From Capsaspora owczarzaki ATCC 30864 (taxonomy: Eukaryota > Opisthokonta > Filasterea): a stretch of 64,000 bases of DNA. The notes under the pieces were generated by a model. It did no database searches. It was not told where the DNA came from and saw only the letters and a list, made by a program, of their open reading frames with translations. The translations under genes were made by a program, and so were the position numbers. Within the stretch, counting starts at the first letter, position 1, and each line of letters starts with the position of its first letter. The stretch is taken from NCBI RefSeq assembly GCF_000151315.2, contig NW_011887294.1, positions 1,526,601-1,590,600 of the forward strand, read 5' to 3'. Below, one piece after another: positions 1 to 8,877 of this stretch.

Positions 1-2949
1 AGACAGCCTCGAAATGTTGGCCAGAGAAGACAGGTGCCATTCGAATTTCGCAAAGCGCAGTGCAAGACAAGGGGCGACGTTTGCAGGGACGGCGACTGGG
101 CCCAGACCTCGCTTGTCAAATGCAGAGGTCAACTTGAAGGCGGTCGTCGCCACGCGTCGGTTGAGTTCGCGCGGCACTGTCACATGGCGAGATGCGGGTA
201 GCAAGACGAGCAGTGACGAAAAGGACACGTGAAAATGCCGCTTTGGAGCCCGCTTGATGACGGAGGCGAGCTCGTGCAATGGCAGGGTATGCTTTGGGGA
301 TACGGGGACTGGGACTGGGGAGCTCTGGGCGAGAGCGAGCTCTTTGCTCACAGATGCAAAAGCCGACAATTTGGAGGTGAGCTGGTTTGTAAACAAGATG
401 GTGAGGGGACCGAAAGCCAGCCGGATTTTCGTTTTCAGAGTGCGCTGCGAAACGCCAGTGTGCGTAACGTTGCGATCCTCGTTGCGCAACAGATGAGACA
501 AGCGCTCGACAGCGCCACGCTGGCCGCCAGCATACAGCACAGAAAAGGCGGAAAAGCGGGCTGGAAGAGATGGATCAGAGCCGACCGTCGCTTCCGGCGG
601 CGCGAAAAACGAGCCTTCAAGGAAGGCGTGGGGCGGGGCGGCCCCAACTGCGGAAGGTGCCACGCCCAACTCAAAGAACGGCTGGTCGAGGTCGGTTTGC
701 GCGTCACCGCCACCCAACGAGGGAAGTGACGTGGAAGAGGCGCCTGGTGCAGAGAGTGAGCTGGTGCCCGTCTGTCCCGCATCGCTCGGCCGCCGCCGGC
801 CAGAAGGAGGGCCCAGTTGGATGGCGGGTCGTTGCGACAGAGGGCCATCCAAGGAAAACTGCTGCAAGGAGGAGAGCGCTGATGTCGAAGCTGTCGAGGC
901 AGGGGTGGCTATGCCGCTCAAAGCACCAGTCGACGCTGAAATCCCGGCGTCTGGCGCGACAGCCGTGCCAGAGCTCGTGATGGGCGCAGGGCACGGAGAA
1001 GCGGAGGAGCTGCAGCTGCCTACAATGTATTGAGCTCCCATGCAGACCGAGAGCAGACCCGGTTTGTTGGTAATTTCCAGGCCGCAGCCACTCATCGTGA
1101 AAAGCATGATGGGGACCGCCAAAACACGCGAATGCGCAGTCCGGAGTGGAACGGGTTTGGAAGGTGGAGCAATAGGGCGGCCAGCAAACGAAGAGCCAGC
1201 AAGGTCGACGCCAGGTGATGCTGGTACCTCAGTCGATGCAGCCGCCGTGTCAAGAGGCGTGCTCGGAGGGGGTGACGTGATCATTGCAGTCAACGCCAGG
1301 GTCAATGACGGAACGTAGATACCAAAAGTCAAGGCCGAGCTGCCGGTTTTCCGGGGGATTTGAAATGTCTTGTCAAACGGTTGTGCTACGCGTGGATCGG
1401 AAGGAGTGCCGAGGGGAGCAGTAAACCAAGACGATGCCCAGCCCAACCACCCTGCTTGTTGATCTTGCTGCTGCTGTTGCAGAGCTAATGCGCTTGCCTG
1501 CCGTCGTCGTTCTTCTTCAAGGTGATTCTGTTGCCGCTCAAATGCCTGATGGGCGGCGTGTTTCCGGGCAGCAGCCGACCCATGGCCAGGACCAGAAGAA
1601 GGGTCAGCGTCGTCGTTGTTGTTGTCGTGGTTGGCTGCGACTGTTGCATTGTCGCTGTCGCCTGCAGAACCATCCCATTCAGGCACCAGCGGAGTGTTGC
1701 GATAAAAGTCGTAATAGACATCCCAGAAACGGTTGTAGAGCCAGTAGAGCATGGGAATTTGCTTTTCGGTCAGGGACCAGCGCATGGACTGACTAAACAG
1801 GTTGATTGCCGTGGCCACGCTGACACTTGGGTTGGTGGCATCGTAGTCTGTTTTGATTCGTGCGGCAATGGTCGAGCGATACAGCAGAGGCTCTTGGAAC
1901 ACGTCAATGGAGCCCGAGGAGTTGCGGTGGTCGAGGCAGAAGGTCACATCCGTCAGCTCCAACAGCCGATGCAGTTCGAGCGCAGAGGCTGGCAGGACAA
2001 GGGTGGCGCCAGTGGGAACGCCAGGCACGGCTGGACTGGCACCGCTGCTTGTTGGAGTGGCTGATGTTGCGGAAGCCAGCGACGAAAATTTGGTAGGGCT
2101 TGGCGCGACTTGCGCCATCGATGTGGCTGAGAATCGCGCACTCCCATCTGTAGTTGCACCATTGGCTGATGCCGGTGCTTGACTCGTGGTGGCGGAAGCA
2201 TTGCTCAACAATCGCAGCTCTCCCGCCACCCGATCTACGAAGGCTGGCAACCAATTTGCCGAGCAGGTTCGCATTTGCACGCCTTTCGACGTGAGCGTCA
2301 AGACAATGTCGCCCTCGACATACTTGATGATTAGGTTGTTAATGCATAATGAAATGTTTTCTTGAATCTTGGCTATCAGCGCTCCGAGATAGCCCGTTGT
2401 TGTCGCAGCACTCGCAGTAGTAGTCGAAGCGCTGGGGTTTGGATTGGTTTCCGACGAGTCCGCGGCAGCATCGCGTGCGCCAGCATCAGGGCCCGTACTG
2501 GGCATGCCCAGTGCACTACCAGCCTCGCTCGATGGGTTGGAGGCCCAGGCGGCGGTGTCTGGGTTGAATGCAATTGAGGACGTGGCCGAAGGGCGATCGG
2601 TGGCGGCAGCAGTCGAAGCAGCCGCAGTAGCAGCAGCAGCAGCATCGGCGGCGTCGTGTTGCACGGACGTTGCAGATGTAATGACGAGCTCGACCGTGTT
2701 GAAGGTGAGGACGACTGGCTCCGAGGTCAGCCTGGTCCACGGGACGTGCACGCGCAGCTCGGCGACGCGACCGCTCAGAAAGCGCACCGGCATGTGCGCC
2801 TCGCGCTCGAGGACATCGAGACGCAGCTCGAGATTGCGGAGGACGAAATCGCCCATCCACACGGAGAGCTTGAGATCGGACGCCTGCAGGTTTTTGACAT
2901 ACTTGTCAATGTACGAGCGCAGAATTGGAGTAATGTACCCCTCCAGCAT
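1..2949 (-). CDS. VPS13B: VPS13B (Cohen syndrome protein) homologue, N-terminal 983 codons, truncated by window edge
   Basis: One open frame without a stop runs from an ATG at 2947-2949 to base 1. The first ~85 residues form the chorein-like VPS13 N-terminus: MLEGYITPILRSYIDKYVKN, then DLKLSVWMGDFVLRNLEL, then FLSGRVAELRVHVPWTRL. This matches the opening I remember for human VPS13B almost residue by residue, and not VPS13A/C/D. Further shared blocks follow: NNLIIKYVEGDIVLTL, CLDHRNSSGSIDVFQEPLLY, LTEKQIPMLYW and GWLGWASSWF. Ala/Thr/Ser-rich and Gln-rich inserts separate the conserved blocks. VPS13 proteins are bridge-like lipid transfer proteins at membrane contacts; the B form acts at the Golgi and endosomes. 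No intron is seen in almost 3 kb, unlike most neighbours. The 3' end lies outside the window. Confidence 0.9.
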   Translation of the reverse strand, partial: MLEGYITPILRSYIDKYVKNLQASDLKLSVWMGDFVLRNLELRLDVLEREAHMPVRFLSGRVAELRVHVPWTRLTSEPVVLTFNTVELVITSATSVQHDAADAAAAATAAASTAAATDRPSATSSIAFNPDTAAWASNPSSEAGSALGMPSTGPDAGARDAAADSSETNPNPSASTTTASAATTTGYLGALIAKIQENISLCINNLIIKYVEGDIVLTLTSKGVQMRTCSANWLPAFVDRVAGELRLLSNASATTSQAPASANGATTDGSARFSATSMAQVAPSPTKFSSLASATSATPTSSGASPAVPGVPTGATLVLPASALELHRLLELTDVTFCLDHRNSSGSIDVFQEPLLYRSTIAARIKTDYDATNPSVSVATAINLFSQSMRWSLTEKQIPMLYWLYNRFWDVYYDFYRNTPLVPEWDGSAGDSDNATVAANHDNNNDDADPSSGPGHGSAAARKHAAHQAFERQQNHLEEERRRQASALALQQQQQDQQAGWLGWASSWFTAPLGTPSDPRVAQPFDKTFQIPRKTGSSALTFGIYVPSLTLALTAMITSPPPSTPLDTAAASTEVPASPGVDLAGSSFAGRPIAPPSKPVPLRTAHSRVLAVPIMLFTMSGCGLEITNKPGLLSVCMGAQYIVGSCSSSASPCPAPITSSGTAVAPDAGISASTGALSGIATPASTASTSALSSLQQFSLDGPLSQRPAIQLGPPSGRRRPSDAGQTGTSSLSAPGASSTSLPSLGGGDAQTDLDQPFFELGVAPSAVGAAPPHAFLEGSFFAPPEATVGSDPSLPARFSAFSVLYAGGQRGAVERLSHLLRNEDRNVTHTGVSQRTLKTKIRLAFGPLTILFTNQLTSKLSAFASVSKELALAQSSPVPVPVSPKHTLPLHELASVIKRAPKRHFHVSFSSLLVLLPASRHVTVPRELNRRVATTAFKLTSAFDKRGLGPVAVPANVAPCLALRFAKFEWHLSSLANISRLS

Positions 2950-3176
2950 CCTTTGCAACGGAGATGGGAGGACTGAGCTACAATAAACGAAGTGTGGCGT
3001 TGATGGTCTGCATTGTGTCTGCATTGCCGTGAGTAATGAGGTGATTGTTCAGGCTGAGTTTGCCGATCAACTGTGAATTTGGATGTGTTTTTTGACGCGA
3101 CACACGCACAAGGCAGGAGCATCCCACGCATATAGTACACTGGCTGCAAATCACAAAAACTAAACTCTCCTCCGAT
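2950..3176. other. Short spacer between MRG15-like 3' end and VPS13B start
   Basis: About 230 bases between two minus-strand genes. It must hold the VPS13B promoter and 5' UTR and the 3' UTR of the MRG15-like gene. No coding potential or RNA signature is recognised. Confidence 0.5.
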
Positions 3177-5051
3177 CTAGGGAGAGGCTCGGCGACAGTA
3201 GTCGGGCGTGGCGTTCTCGTAGTTGCCAGTAAAATTGCGATCGAAAAAGCGCAAAAAGCTATCAAGGTGGGCGACCAGCAACCCCGCAGAGTCTTCCGAG
3301 ATGGTGGTGTGTGCAAGAAGAGCCGGTAGCTTGACTAGAATTTGGAGGGGGAGGCGCGAAAGACGTGTGAAGGTGAGGAAAGCGAAAAAACCACACACAC
3401 ACACACACACAACATCAACATCGCCTTACCAAAGAGCCGAAGAAGATGCTCACAACCATATACTTGCGAAGCTCGGAATACAGGATGGTCGACGGAATAG
3501 TCCGCGTACTGGGGTCGTTCAAACCGATAGAGCAGCAATTTGCTCAATGCGCGATCAAAGTACAGCGTGAGGCCATCGATGACTTCGTCCAGCACGTCGG
3601 CCGAAGTGTTGCTGTGGTGTATGGAGGAACAGCGCAAGTAACGAAATGTTGGTGGATGAGGAGGCAAGGAGACGAGCAGCCAAACACTCGCCAAAAGGAA
3701 AAAGGTAGAGAAAAGCTTACTCGTGCTGCTCTAACTGGGTGGCCTTAAACTTTTGAAGAATCTGCTCAACAGTGGGTGTCCGTGGAAGAGTCACCAGCTA
3801 TCACAACGACAAGAAAATGAGACTTGGAGACTTTTGACAGCACACAGCGTCGAAACGTCGCGCGATACCTTCTTTTGTCGTGTCACATAGTCCCAGTCAT
3901 CCACCAGCAAGCGTTTAAGGTTTTCTGGAATAGTGATTCGGATTTCAATACGTGTAGCAGCCTCGGACTCCTATTGAAGAGCAATTGGAAATCGAGAGAA
4001 AGCGCGAGAGTTGGAAATAGAGCATGTGGGCAGGCCGCCGTAAGCAACTCAAGCATGCGCTTACTGCCTCGAGTGTGTCGTCAGTACGCGGTTTTCGTCG
4101 AGCAGCTCGGCTGGAGGTGGACACGCTCGCGGCGGCGGCTGTCAGGATCATCATGCAAAATACAAAGCGTCAGTGAAAACCCCCATGCGATGCACTAGAC
4201 GACCAGCAACAGAGCGTTCCAGCACTGACTTCCATCCTCCTTTCGGATTTTCTTCTCGACCGGCTTGACCGCGGGCTGCTCGAGCTTCTTCTTGCTCTCC
4301 TGGCTGGCTGCCAGCGTGCGCTGTCGGGCCAAGTTTTCATCGTTCCACTTGAGGATGCGCGTTTCGTCAACCCAGTCGTCCCACCTGCGCCATCCCACAG
4401 ACACACAAAGACGTTGCAGAACAGCAAGTTAGTTTGTTTCATGAGTGACTTTGACCTTGTATCGGCGCACTTTTTGTTCCAGCCATTGTAATGGACGAGG
4501 TAGTGCGGCGCTGGCGAGCCGTCCTTGTCGCGTAGTTTCGCCTCCAGGCACTTGAGATCCGAGTCCAAAGGGACGAGAGAGGGTGTGAGAATCAGACCAA
4601 AAACAGGGGGTTAAGGTTTGTGAGCCACAGAGACGGGGGGTGCAAAGGGTTGGGTGTAGTGGAAGAAGCATTGGATGCTCAATGCGAAGGCCAACGCATC
4701 CCCTGTCGCGCAAGTCACCAAGACAATCCATCGTCTTTGGATGTCCATTCTGCATCGACCTTTGATGTGTACCCCCCCCCCCGAGTCTGTGCAGTGCTGT
4801 GTTGGGAGACGGCACAGAGCAACGATTCTTTTGCAACGCTTGTTTTTGGCGGGAAATGCTCATTGTTTTGGCTTCCCTCCCTTCGAATCGCTGCCTGGCT
4901 GAAGCCGCCCAAATTCACGCAATCAAGAGAGCAGAGAATGATCAACCAATGATGATTGACTCACCTTGGCTTCGTAGAGCAAGGGCCCGTGGAAACACAG
5001 GACTTTCTCCTCGGGATTGAACTTGTAGGGAAACTCCTCTGCGTCCGTCAT
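3177..5051 (-). CDS. MORF4L1: MRG15/Eaf3-like chromodomain protein (MRG domain)
   Basis: Eight exons (5051-4965, 4550-4471, 4384-4230, 4138-4065, 3970-3869, 3797-3721, 3611-3430, 3334-3177) sum to 915 nt, 304 residues. The N-terminal chromo barrel carries EKVLCFHGPLLYEAK, LVHYNGWNKKWDDWV and ILKWNDENLARQR, typical of MRG15/Eaf3. A short Lys-rich, Ser/Thr linker follows. The MRG domain then runs to the C-terminus with LLVDDWDYVTRQKK, LLYRFERPQYAD, SQVYGCEHLLRLFGK and LDSFLRFF. MRG15 proteins bind methylated H3K36 and scaffold NuA4/TIP60 acetyltransferase and Rpd3S/Sin3 deacetylase complexes in the nucleus. Length is normal for the family (~320). Donors are GTGAGT, GTGCGC, GTCAGT, GTAAGC, GTATCG, GTAAGC and GTAAGG; the GTGCGC and GTCAGT choices are fixed by phase and homology. 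Confidence 0.9.
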
Positions 5052-5371
5052 TGAGCAACAAAGAGAGAGACTGCCCTCGGAAAATCCATCAACAACCCAA
5101 CATGATATGGTGTAGAATTGTTTGTAATGCAATGCGAACTAAAAAAGCACCGAATGAACCACGCAGGAGGTCGTTGAAGAAGGTTTTCAAACTGCTCCTT
5201 TTTTGATGATGCCTCCAACCCTTCTCGTCGCCCAGCCATTTGTCCATCCTGACTTTTTCCCTTCCTGTTCCCATCTCTCAATTATAACTTCATTGATTAT
5301 CCGCCTTGGTTGCCATTCTCGGCAGTGTGTCACTTGTTCTTTCTTTGTGTATTATTGTTCCACTCACAATC
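5052..5371. promoter_or_regulatory. Divergent promoter region between MRG15-like and RNase T2 genes
   Basis: Head-to-head arrangement: the ATG at 5051 reads left and the ATG at 5372 reads right, so these ~320 bases must contain both promoters. No clear TATA box or repeat is seen. The RNase T2 leader just before its ATG is pyrimidine-rich. Confidence 0.5.
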
Positions 5372-6849
5372 ATGCGGTGTCTGCTCGCTGTTGTCGCTGT
5401 CGCTGCGCTGCTCGCCACTGCCGCGTCTGCCAAGCCCGTGCATGTGCAGGCCAACACCTACGACTTTCTGATGATGGTCTACCAGTGGCCTCCGAACGTG
5501 TGCGCCACCGAGGCCACTGCGCACAACTGCGTGATCCCTGCCGACTCGCATCTCTTCACCATCCACGGTCTCTGGCCCTCCCGCAACGACACGACGTACG
5601 GCTTCTTCCTCCCCACCTGCATCATCTCTCTCTCTCTCTCTCTCTCTTCCTTCTTCCTTCTTCCTTCTTCTTCATCCTCGTCTTCATCTTCTTCACGTGT
5701 GTGTGTTGTTGAGTGAGGTGGAATATTTTTTTATTTTTTTCTTTTTTTCTTTTTTTTTCTTTATCTTTCTGTGACACGAGTCGACCCAAAAAACAACAAA
5801 AACATGACATTACGATCTTGCAGCGTGAGTTTTTTTTGTGTCGCTCCTTCTCGTTTTTGCTGGATTCGATTCTATGCGTAAAACATTGCAGCTGTGTTTG
5901 TATGCTTTGAAGGGAGAGCGGACTGCGTGTTCTGATCAGAGAAGAAAGGACAAGAAAAACCAAAAAACCCGCGAAACAGAACCGCAATAAAAAACGCGCG
6001 CTTTTTTTTTCTCTTCTTTTGACACGTTTTACCTGTCAAACTCCTCTCCAAGTGCAAGTAGTGAGTGCGTAAACGTCTTCGATGCGTGATGAATGTCTGG
6101 TGCATCGGATTCCAGCATGAAAATTCATCAAAACGGAGACAAAAGCAAAACAAAAAGATCAAAAAAAGATGAAAAAAAACCGCGAAAAAAAAAAAAAGAC
6201 AAATAATCGACGTTCGTTCTGCAACGTGCTCTGCTTTTTGAGCTCAATGGAAAAGCACAGCAAAATCAAAAGAACAAAGATGAAAGCAAATGAATCTGAA
6301 GGAAAAAGCTCATCACATTGTGCAACTTTTTTTGTTCTTTTCAATCACCCGTTCATCAACTTCTGCAGATACCCGCAATCGTGCTGCTCAAGCTGCTCGT
6401 TCAACGCCACCGCTGTCCAGGACCTCTTGCCCCAGCTCAACCAGTACTGGCCCAACCTCTTTGCTGAGGAGGCTGCCACCGACTTCTGGTCGCACGAGTA
6501 CCTCAAGCACGGCACCTGCGCAACCGATGTCGCGTCGCTCGACACTGAGCACTCGTTCTTTGCCACCACCCTCGGCCTGTCTCGCCAGCTCAACGTCGAT
6601 GCCGCGTTCGCCAAGCTCAAGCCGTCGACAACCACTGGCTACTCGCTCGCGACCGTGCAAGCCGCCATCAAGGCCTACTTTGGCGCCGAGGGCTACCTCA
6701 CCTGCGAAACCTACAAGGGCCAACAGCTCGTCACTGGCTTTGGTCTCTGCGTGACCAAGAACAACTTTGCCGTCTTCCAGTGCGATCCCCGCGTCTATGG
6801 CGAGAACTCGTGCAAGTCCACTTCCGACCTCTTCTTCCTTCCATTCTAA
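5372..6849 (+). CDS. Secreted ribonuclease T2
   Basis: Two exons (5372-5595, 6369-6849) give 234 residues. A signal peptide is evident: MRCLLAVVAVAALLATAASA, with likely cleavage before KPVHVQ. Both T2 active-site blocks are present: CAS I in LFTIHGLWPS and CAS II in FWSHEYLKHGTC, with the catalytic histidines. Paired cysteines (NCVIP, SCCSSC, TCETY, LCVTK, QCDP, SCKS) suit a disulphide-bonded secreted or lysosomal enzyme. T2 enzymes cleave RNA through a 2',3'-cyclic phosphate and scavenge or degrade RNA in acidic compartments. The 773-base intron is long for this locus and holds a CT microsatellite and long T/A runs. The join ACGAC|GTACGG...CTGCAG|ATACCC restores the family sequence NDTTYPQSC. 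Confidence 0.93.
5623..5655. repeat. CT microsatellite in RNase T2 intron
   Basis: An uninterrupted run of alternating C and T near the 5' part of the intron, followed by TTC-rich sequence to about 5695. Confidence 0.8.
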
Positions 6850-7145
6850 GCGCGTTCTTGTCGAGTTTGTCGAGTTACATTGTTTGGTTTGGAGCTTGTA
6901 TTCGTTTTCTACGAGCAAGACATGGTTTCTCCTTCTTAATTCTGTCGATTGGCGCTTTTTGCTGTGGTTCGTTCTTGTCTCAACGTGAGGATGCAGGAAC
7001 AACAAAGATAATCATGAAAATACATCGTTTTTAGCCATTCGTGCTTGCCAAATCGTCATCATCTTGTTGACTTTATCATTACTGTCACCATCATCATCAT
7101 TAATCTCGACTTTGGATTGAAGGGGGGTCAGTCTAAGAAATCTGC

Positions 7146-8135
7146 ATGTCCGCGCAACAGCCTCCGACAAGCACTGCTGGCCAGTGGCGATCCTACTTTG
7201 ACGCGCTGATCGATGGCTGCTATTACTACACTGGCTTGCCACTCTCACATAATCCAAGCCATCAGGCACGGAAGCGCATTGCAGACGAGCGACGCGAGCG
7301 GCTGCATGGTGCTTCCATAGCCGCGCCTGGAACATCGCAGCCACAGACACCGTCACAGTCACCGTCCACCAGTACTCCCGATGCACTGAAACAAACTCAA
7401 TCGCCAGTGCGGCAGTGGACGACAGAAGCCGATTTCGCGCGGCGGCTGCACGAGTCGGGCAAACCAGCGATTGTCGTGCTTTCCGTCAATGGGTACGGCA
7501 GCCAAGACCAAAAGTCTCAAGCGAGCACAAAGCAGAAAGGGCCTCAAAGAAATGTGTCACCATGCTCACACACTCACACTTGTTGTCGCATTCGGATCTG
7601 GTTGGTCCTTTGTCGTTTTGGTCATTCGCAGTGATGCATTTAGCGAGCAGTTCAAGCCTCATTTCTACCGCACTGCGGCCGAGTTTCATGAAGCGGTAGA
7701 TTTCGTTTGGGTATGGAAGGTCATGATCATTGGTTTTGTGGATGGTAGAATTCAACTCGGCAGCTCAATTTGGGCAATCCGTGCAGGTCAAGTGCGTGAA
7801 TGCCCAAGCGTTTTGTCGTTCTCGCCAGGTGATCACTTTCCCACATGTCGAGCTTTATGAATCACGCCCTGAGGTAGGTTTTCTTTGTTTTGCTCGATGA
7901 TGGTGACAGATGCGAGCAGAGAAAGAGATGCTCAACCTGAATCTGATGTCTGATTTCTGGGAATCGCTGCAACACACAGGGCGAGCACGTTCCAGGACAG
8001 CCAAGACGATACCGAGTTAGCATTACACCATTCCCATTACACATGAGCTACTACGGACTGCGAGAAATGTTGCGGCAGAAGGACATGCTTGGTTCTTTTG
8101 GGTATCGGTCAAATGGCGCTGCAGACGACAGCTGA
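7146..8135 (+). CDS. Unrecognised 217-residue protein, thioredoxin-like fold possible
   Basis: Four exons (7146-7492, 7632-7695, 7787-7873, 7980-8135) keep frame across donors GTACGG, GTAGAT and GTAGGT and total 654 nt. The N-terminal ~90 residues are Ser/Thr/Pro/Gln-rich after a short aromatic segment (WRSYFDALIDGCYYY). The core has a beta-strand-like PAIVVLSVNGDAFSEQFKP, then VKCVNAQAFCRSRQVITFP and VELYESRPEGEHVPGQ, and ends with RYRVSITPFPLHMSYYGLR. The strand-helix-strand order and a Cys just after a hydrophobic strand suggest a thioredoxin-like fold, but no CXXC is present and I cannot name the family. The first intron's donor and acceptor are fixed only by phase and composition. Confidence 0.6.
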
Positions 8136-8877
8136 AAGTTCAAAACGGAGGTGGTGCGAGGTCTAGAGAGCAGTTTTCCATAGATCCATACATGCAAATA
8201 CATACACGATCGTTTTCAAAGCAAAAGCAACAGGCACTCCATTTTTTGTTTTTTTGTTTCATTCTGCCTTTTGTTTGCGAACCCTCATGTCTTCCACTTC
8301 AACCTCGATGACGCGCGACAGCGACGAAGTGAGGCAGAAGGAGGTCAAGATTGCTGCTGGCGCTCAGCGGCTTGCTGCTGTTTCCGAGTCACTAACTGCC
8401 ATTCCCCCGCCAAGACGGATATGATCCAACGCTACGTGGCGACAAAGAGGTCCCTGAGTGGTTTGCCAACCTGCCAGGTCCTGAATCCAGAGCTCAGCGG
8501 CAGAACGAGAAGCTGGAAGTGGATATATGACTCGGAAATGCACATAATGCAGTCTGAAAATCGGAAATGCACAAATGCGGGATGGAGTTCTTGGCAGTAG
8601 CGCTTCTGTCAGGCATGTCGCGCCGGCAAACAGAGCAATGTCTGCACGACGGTTGTGAAGTACGGCCGCATACAATTCGTACGCTTCAGTAGTGATTCGA
8701 GGTCAAGTTCCGGGTAAGGTCGTAACAAGATGCAAGGGCAGAATTCTCGGAACCCATTTTGTCAGCTTTTGCGTGTAGTAAATAATGAAATCGGCAGATC
8801 TGCATGCACCGATTTGAGACGAATACAGAAAATAAAAGTCAGTCCAAACACAACAAAATCACCATTGCATCCAGAAC
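8136..8877 (+). other. 742-base gap with a possible small, frame-broken coding stretch
   Basis: Between the stop at 8135 and the amidotransferase ATG. A 46-codon frame from the ATG at 8287 (MSSTSTSMTRDSDEVRQKEV...) ends at 8424. A second coding-like frame, offset by +1, reads DGYDPTLRGDKEVPEWFANL and onward to a stop at 8528-8530. The two abut without room for an intron. They could be a decayed small gene or chance. Nothing else is recognised here. Confidence 0.3.

Noticed and set aside
229-729. Plus-strand open frame of 166 codons and neighbours up to 2577
   Set aside because: All lie opposite the continuous VPS13B frame, which has strong family similarity.
6081-6150. GTGATGA in the RNase T2 intron, a perfect C box
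   Set aside because: No CTGA D box within 100 bases and no flanking stem, so not a C/D snoRNA.
7874-7979. ATGATGG and CTGA in an intron of the unknown 217-residue gene
   Set aside because: No terminal stem and no rRNA complementarity recognised next to the CTGA.
8711-8728. GTCGTAACAAG, identical to 11 bases near the 3' end of 18S rRNA
   Set aside because: The match does not extend into flanking 18S sequence on either side; an 11-mer can occur by chance.
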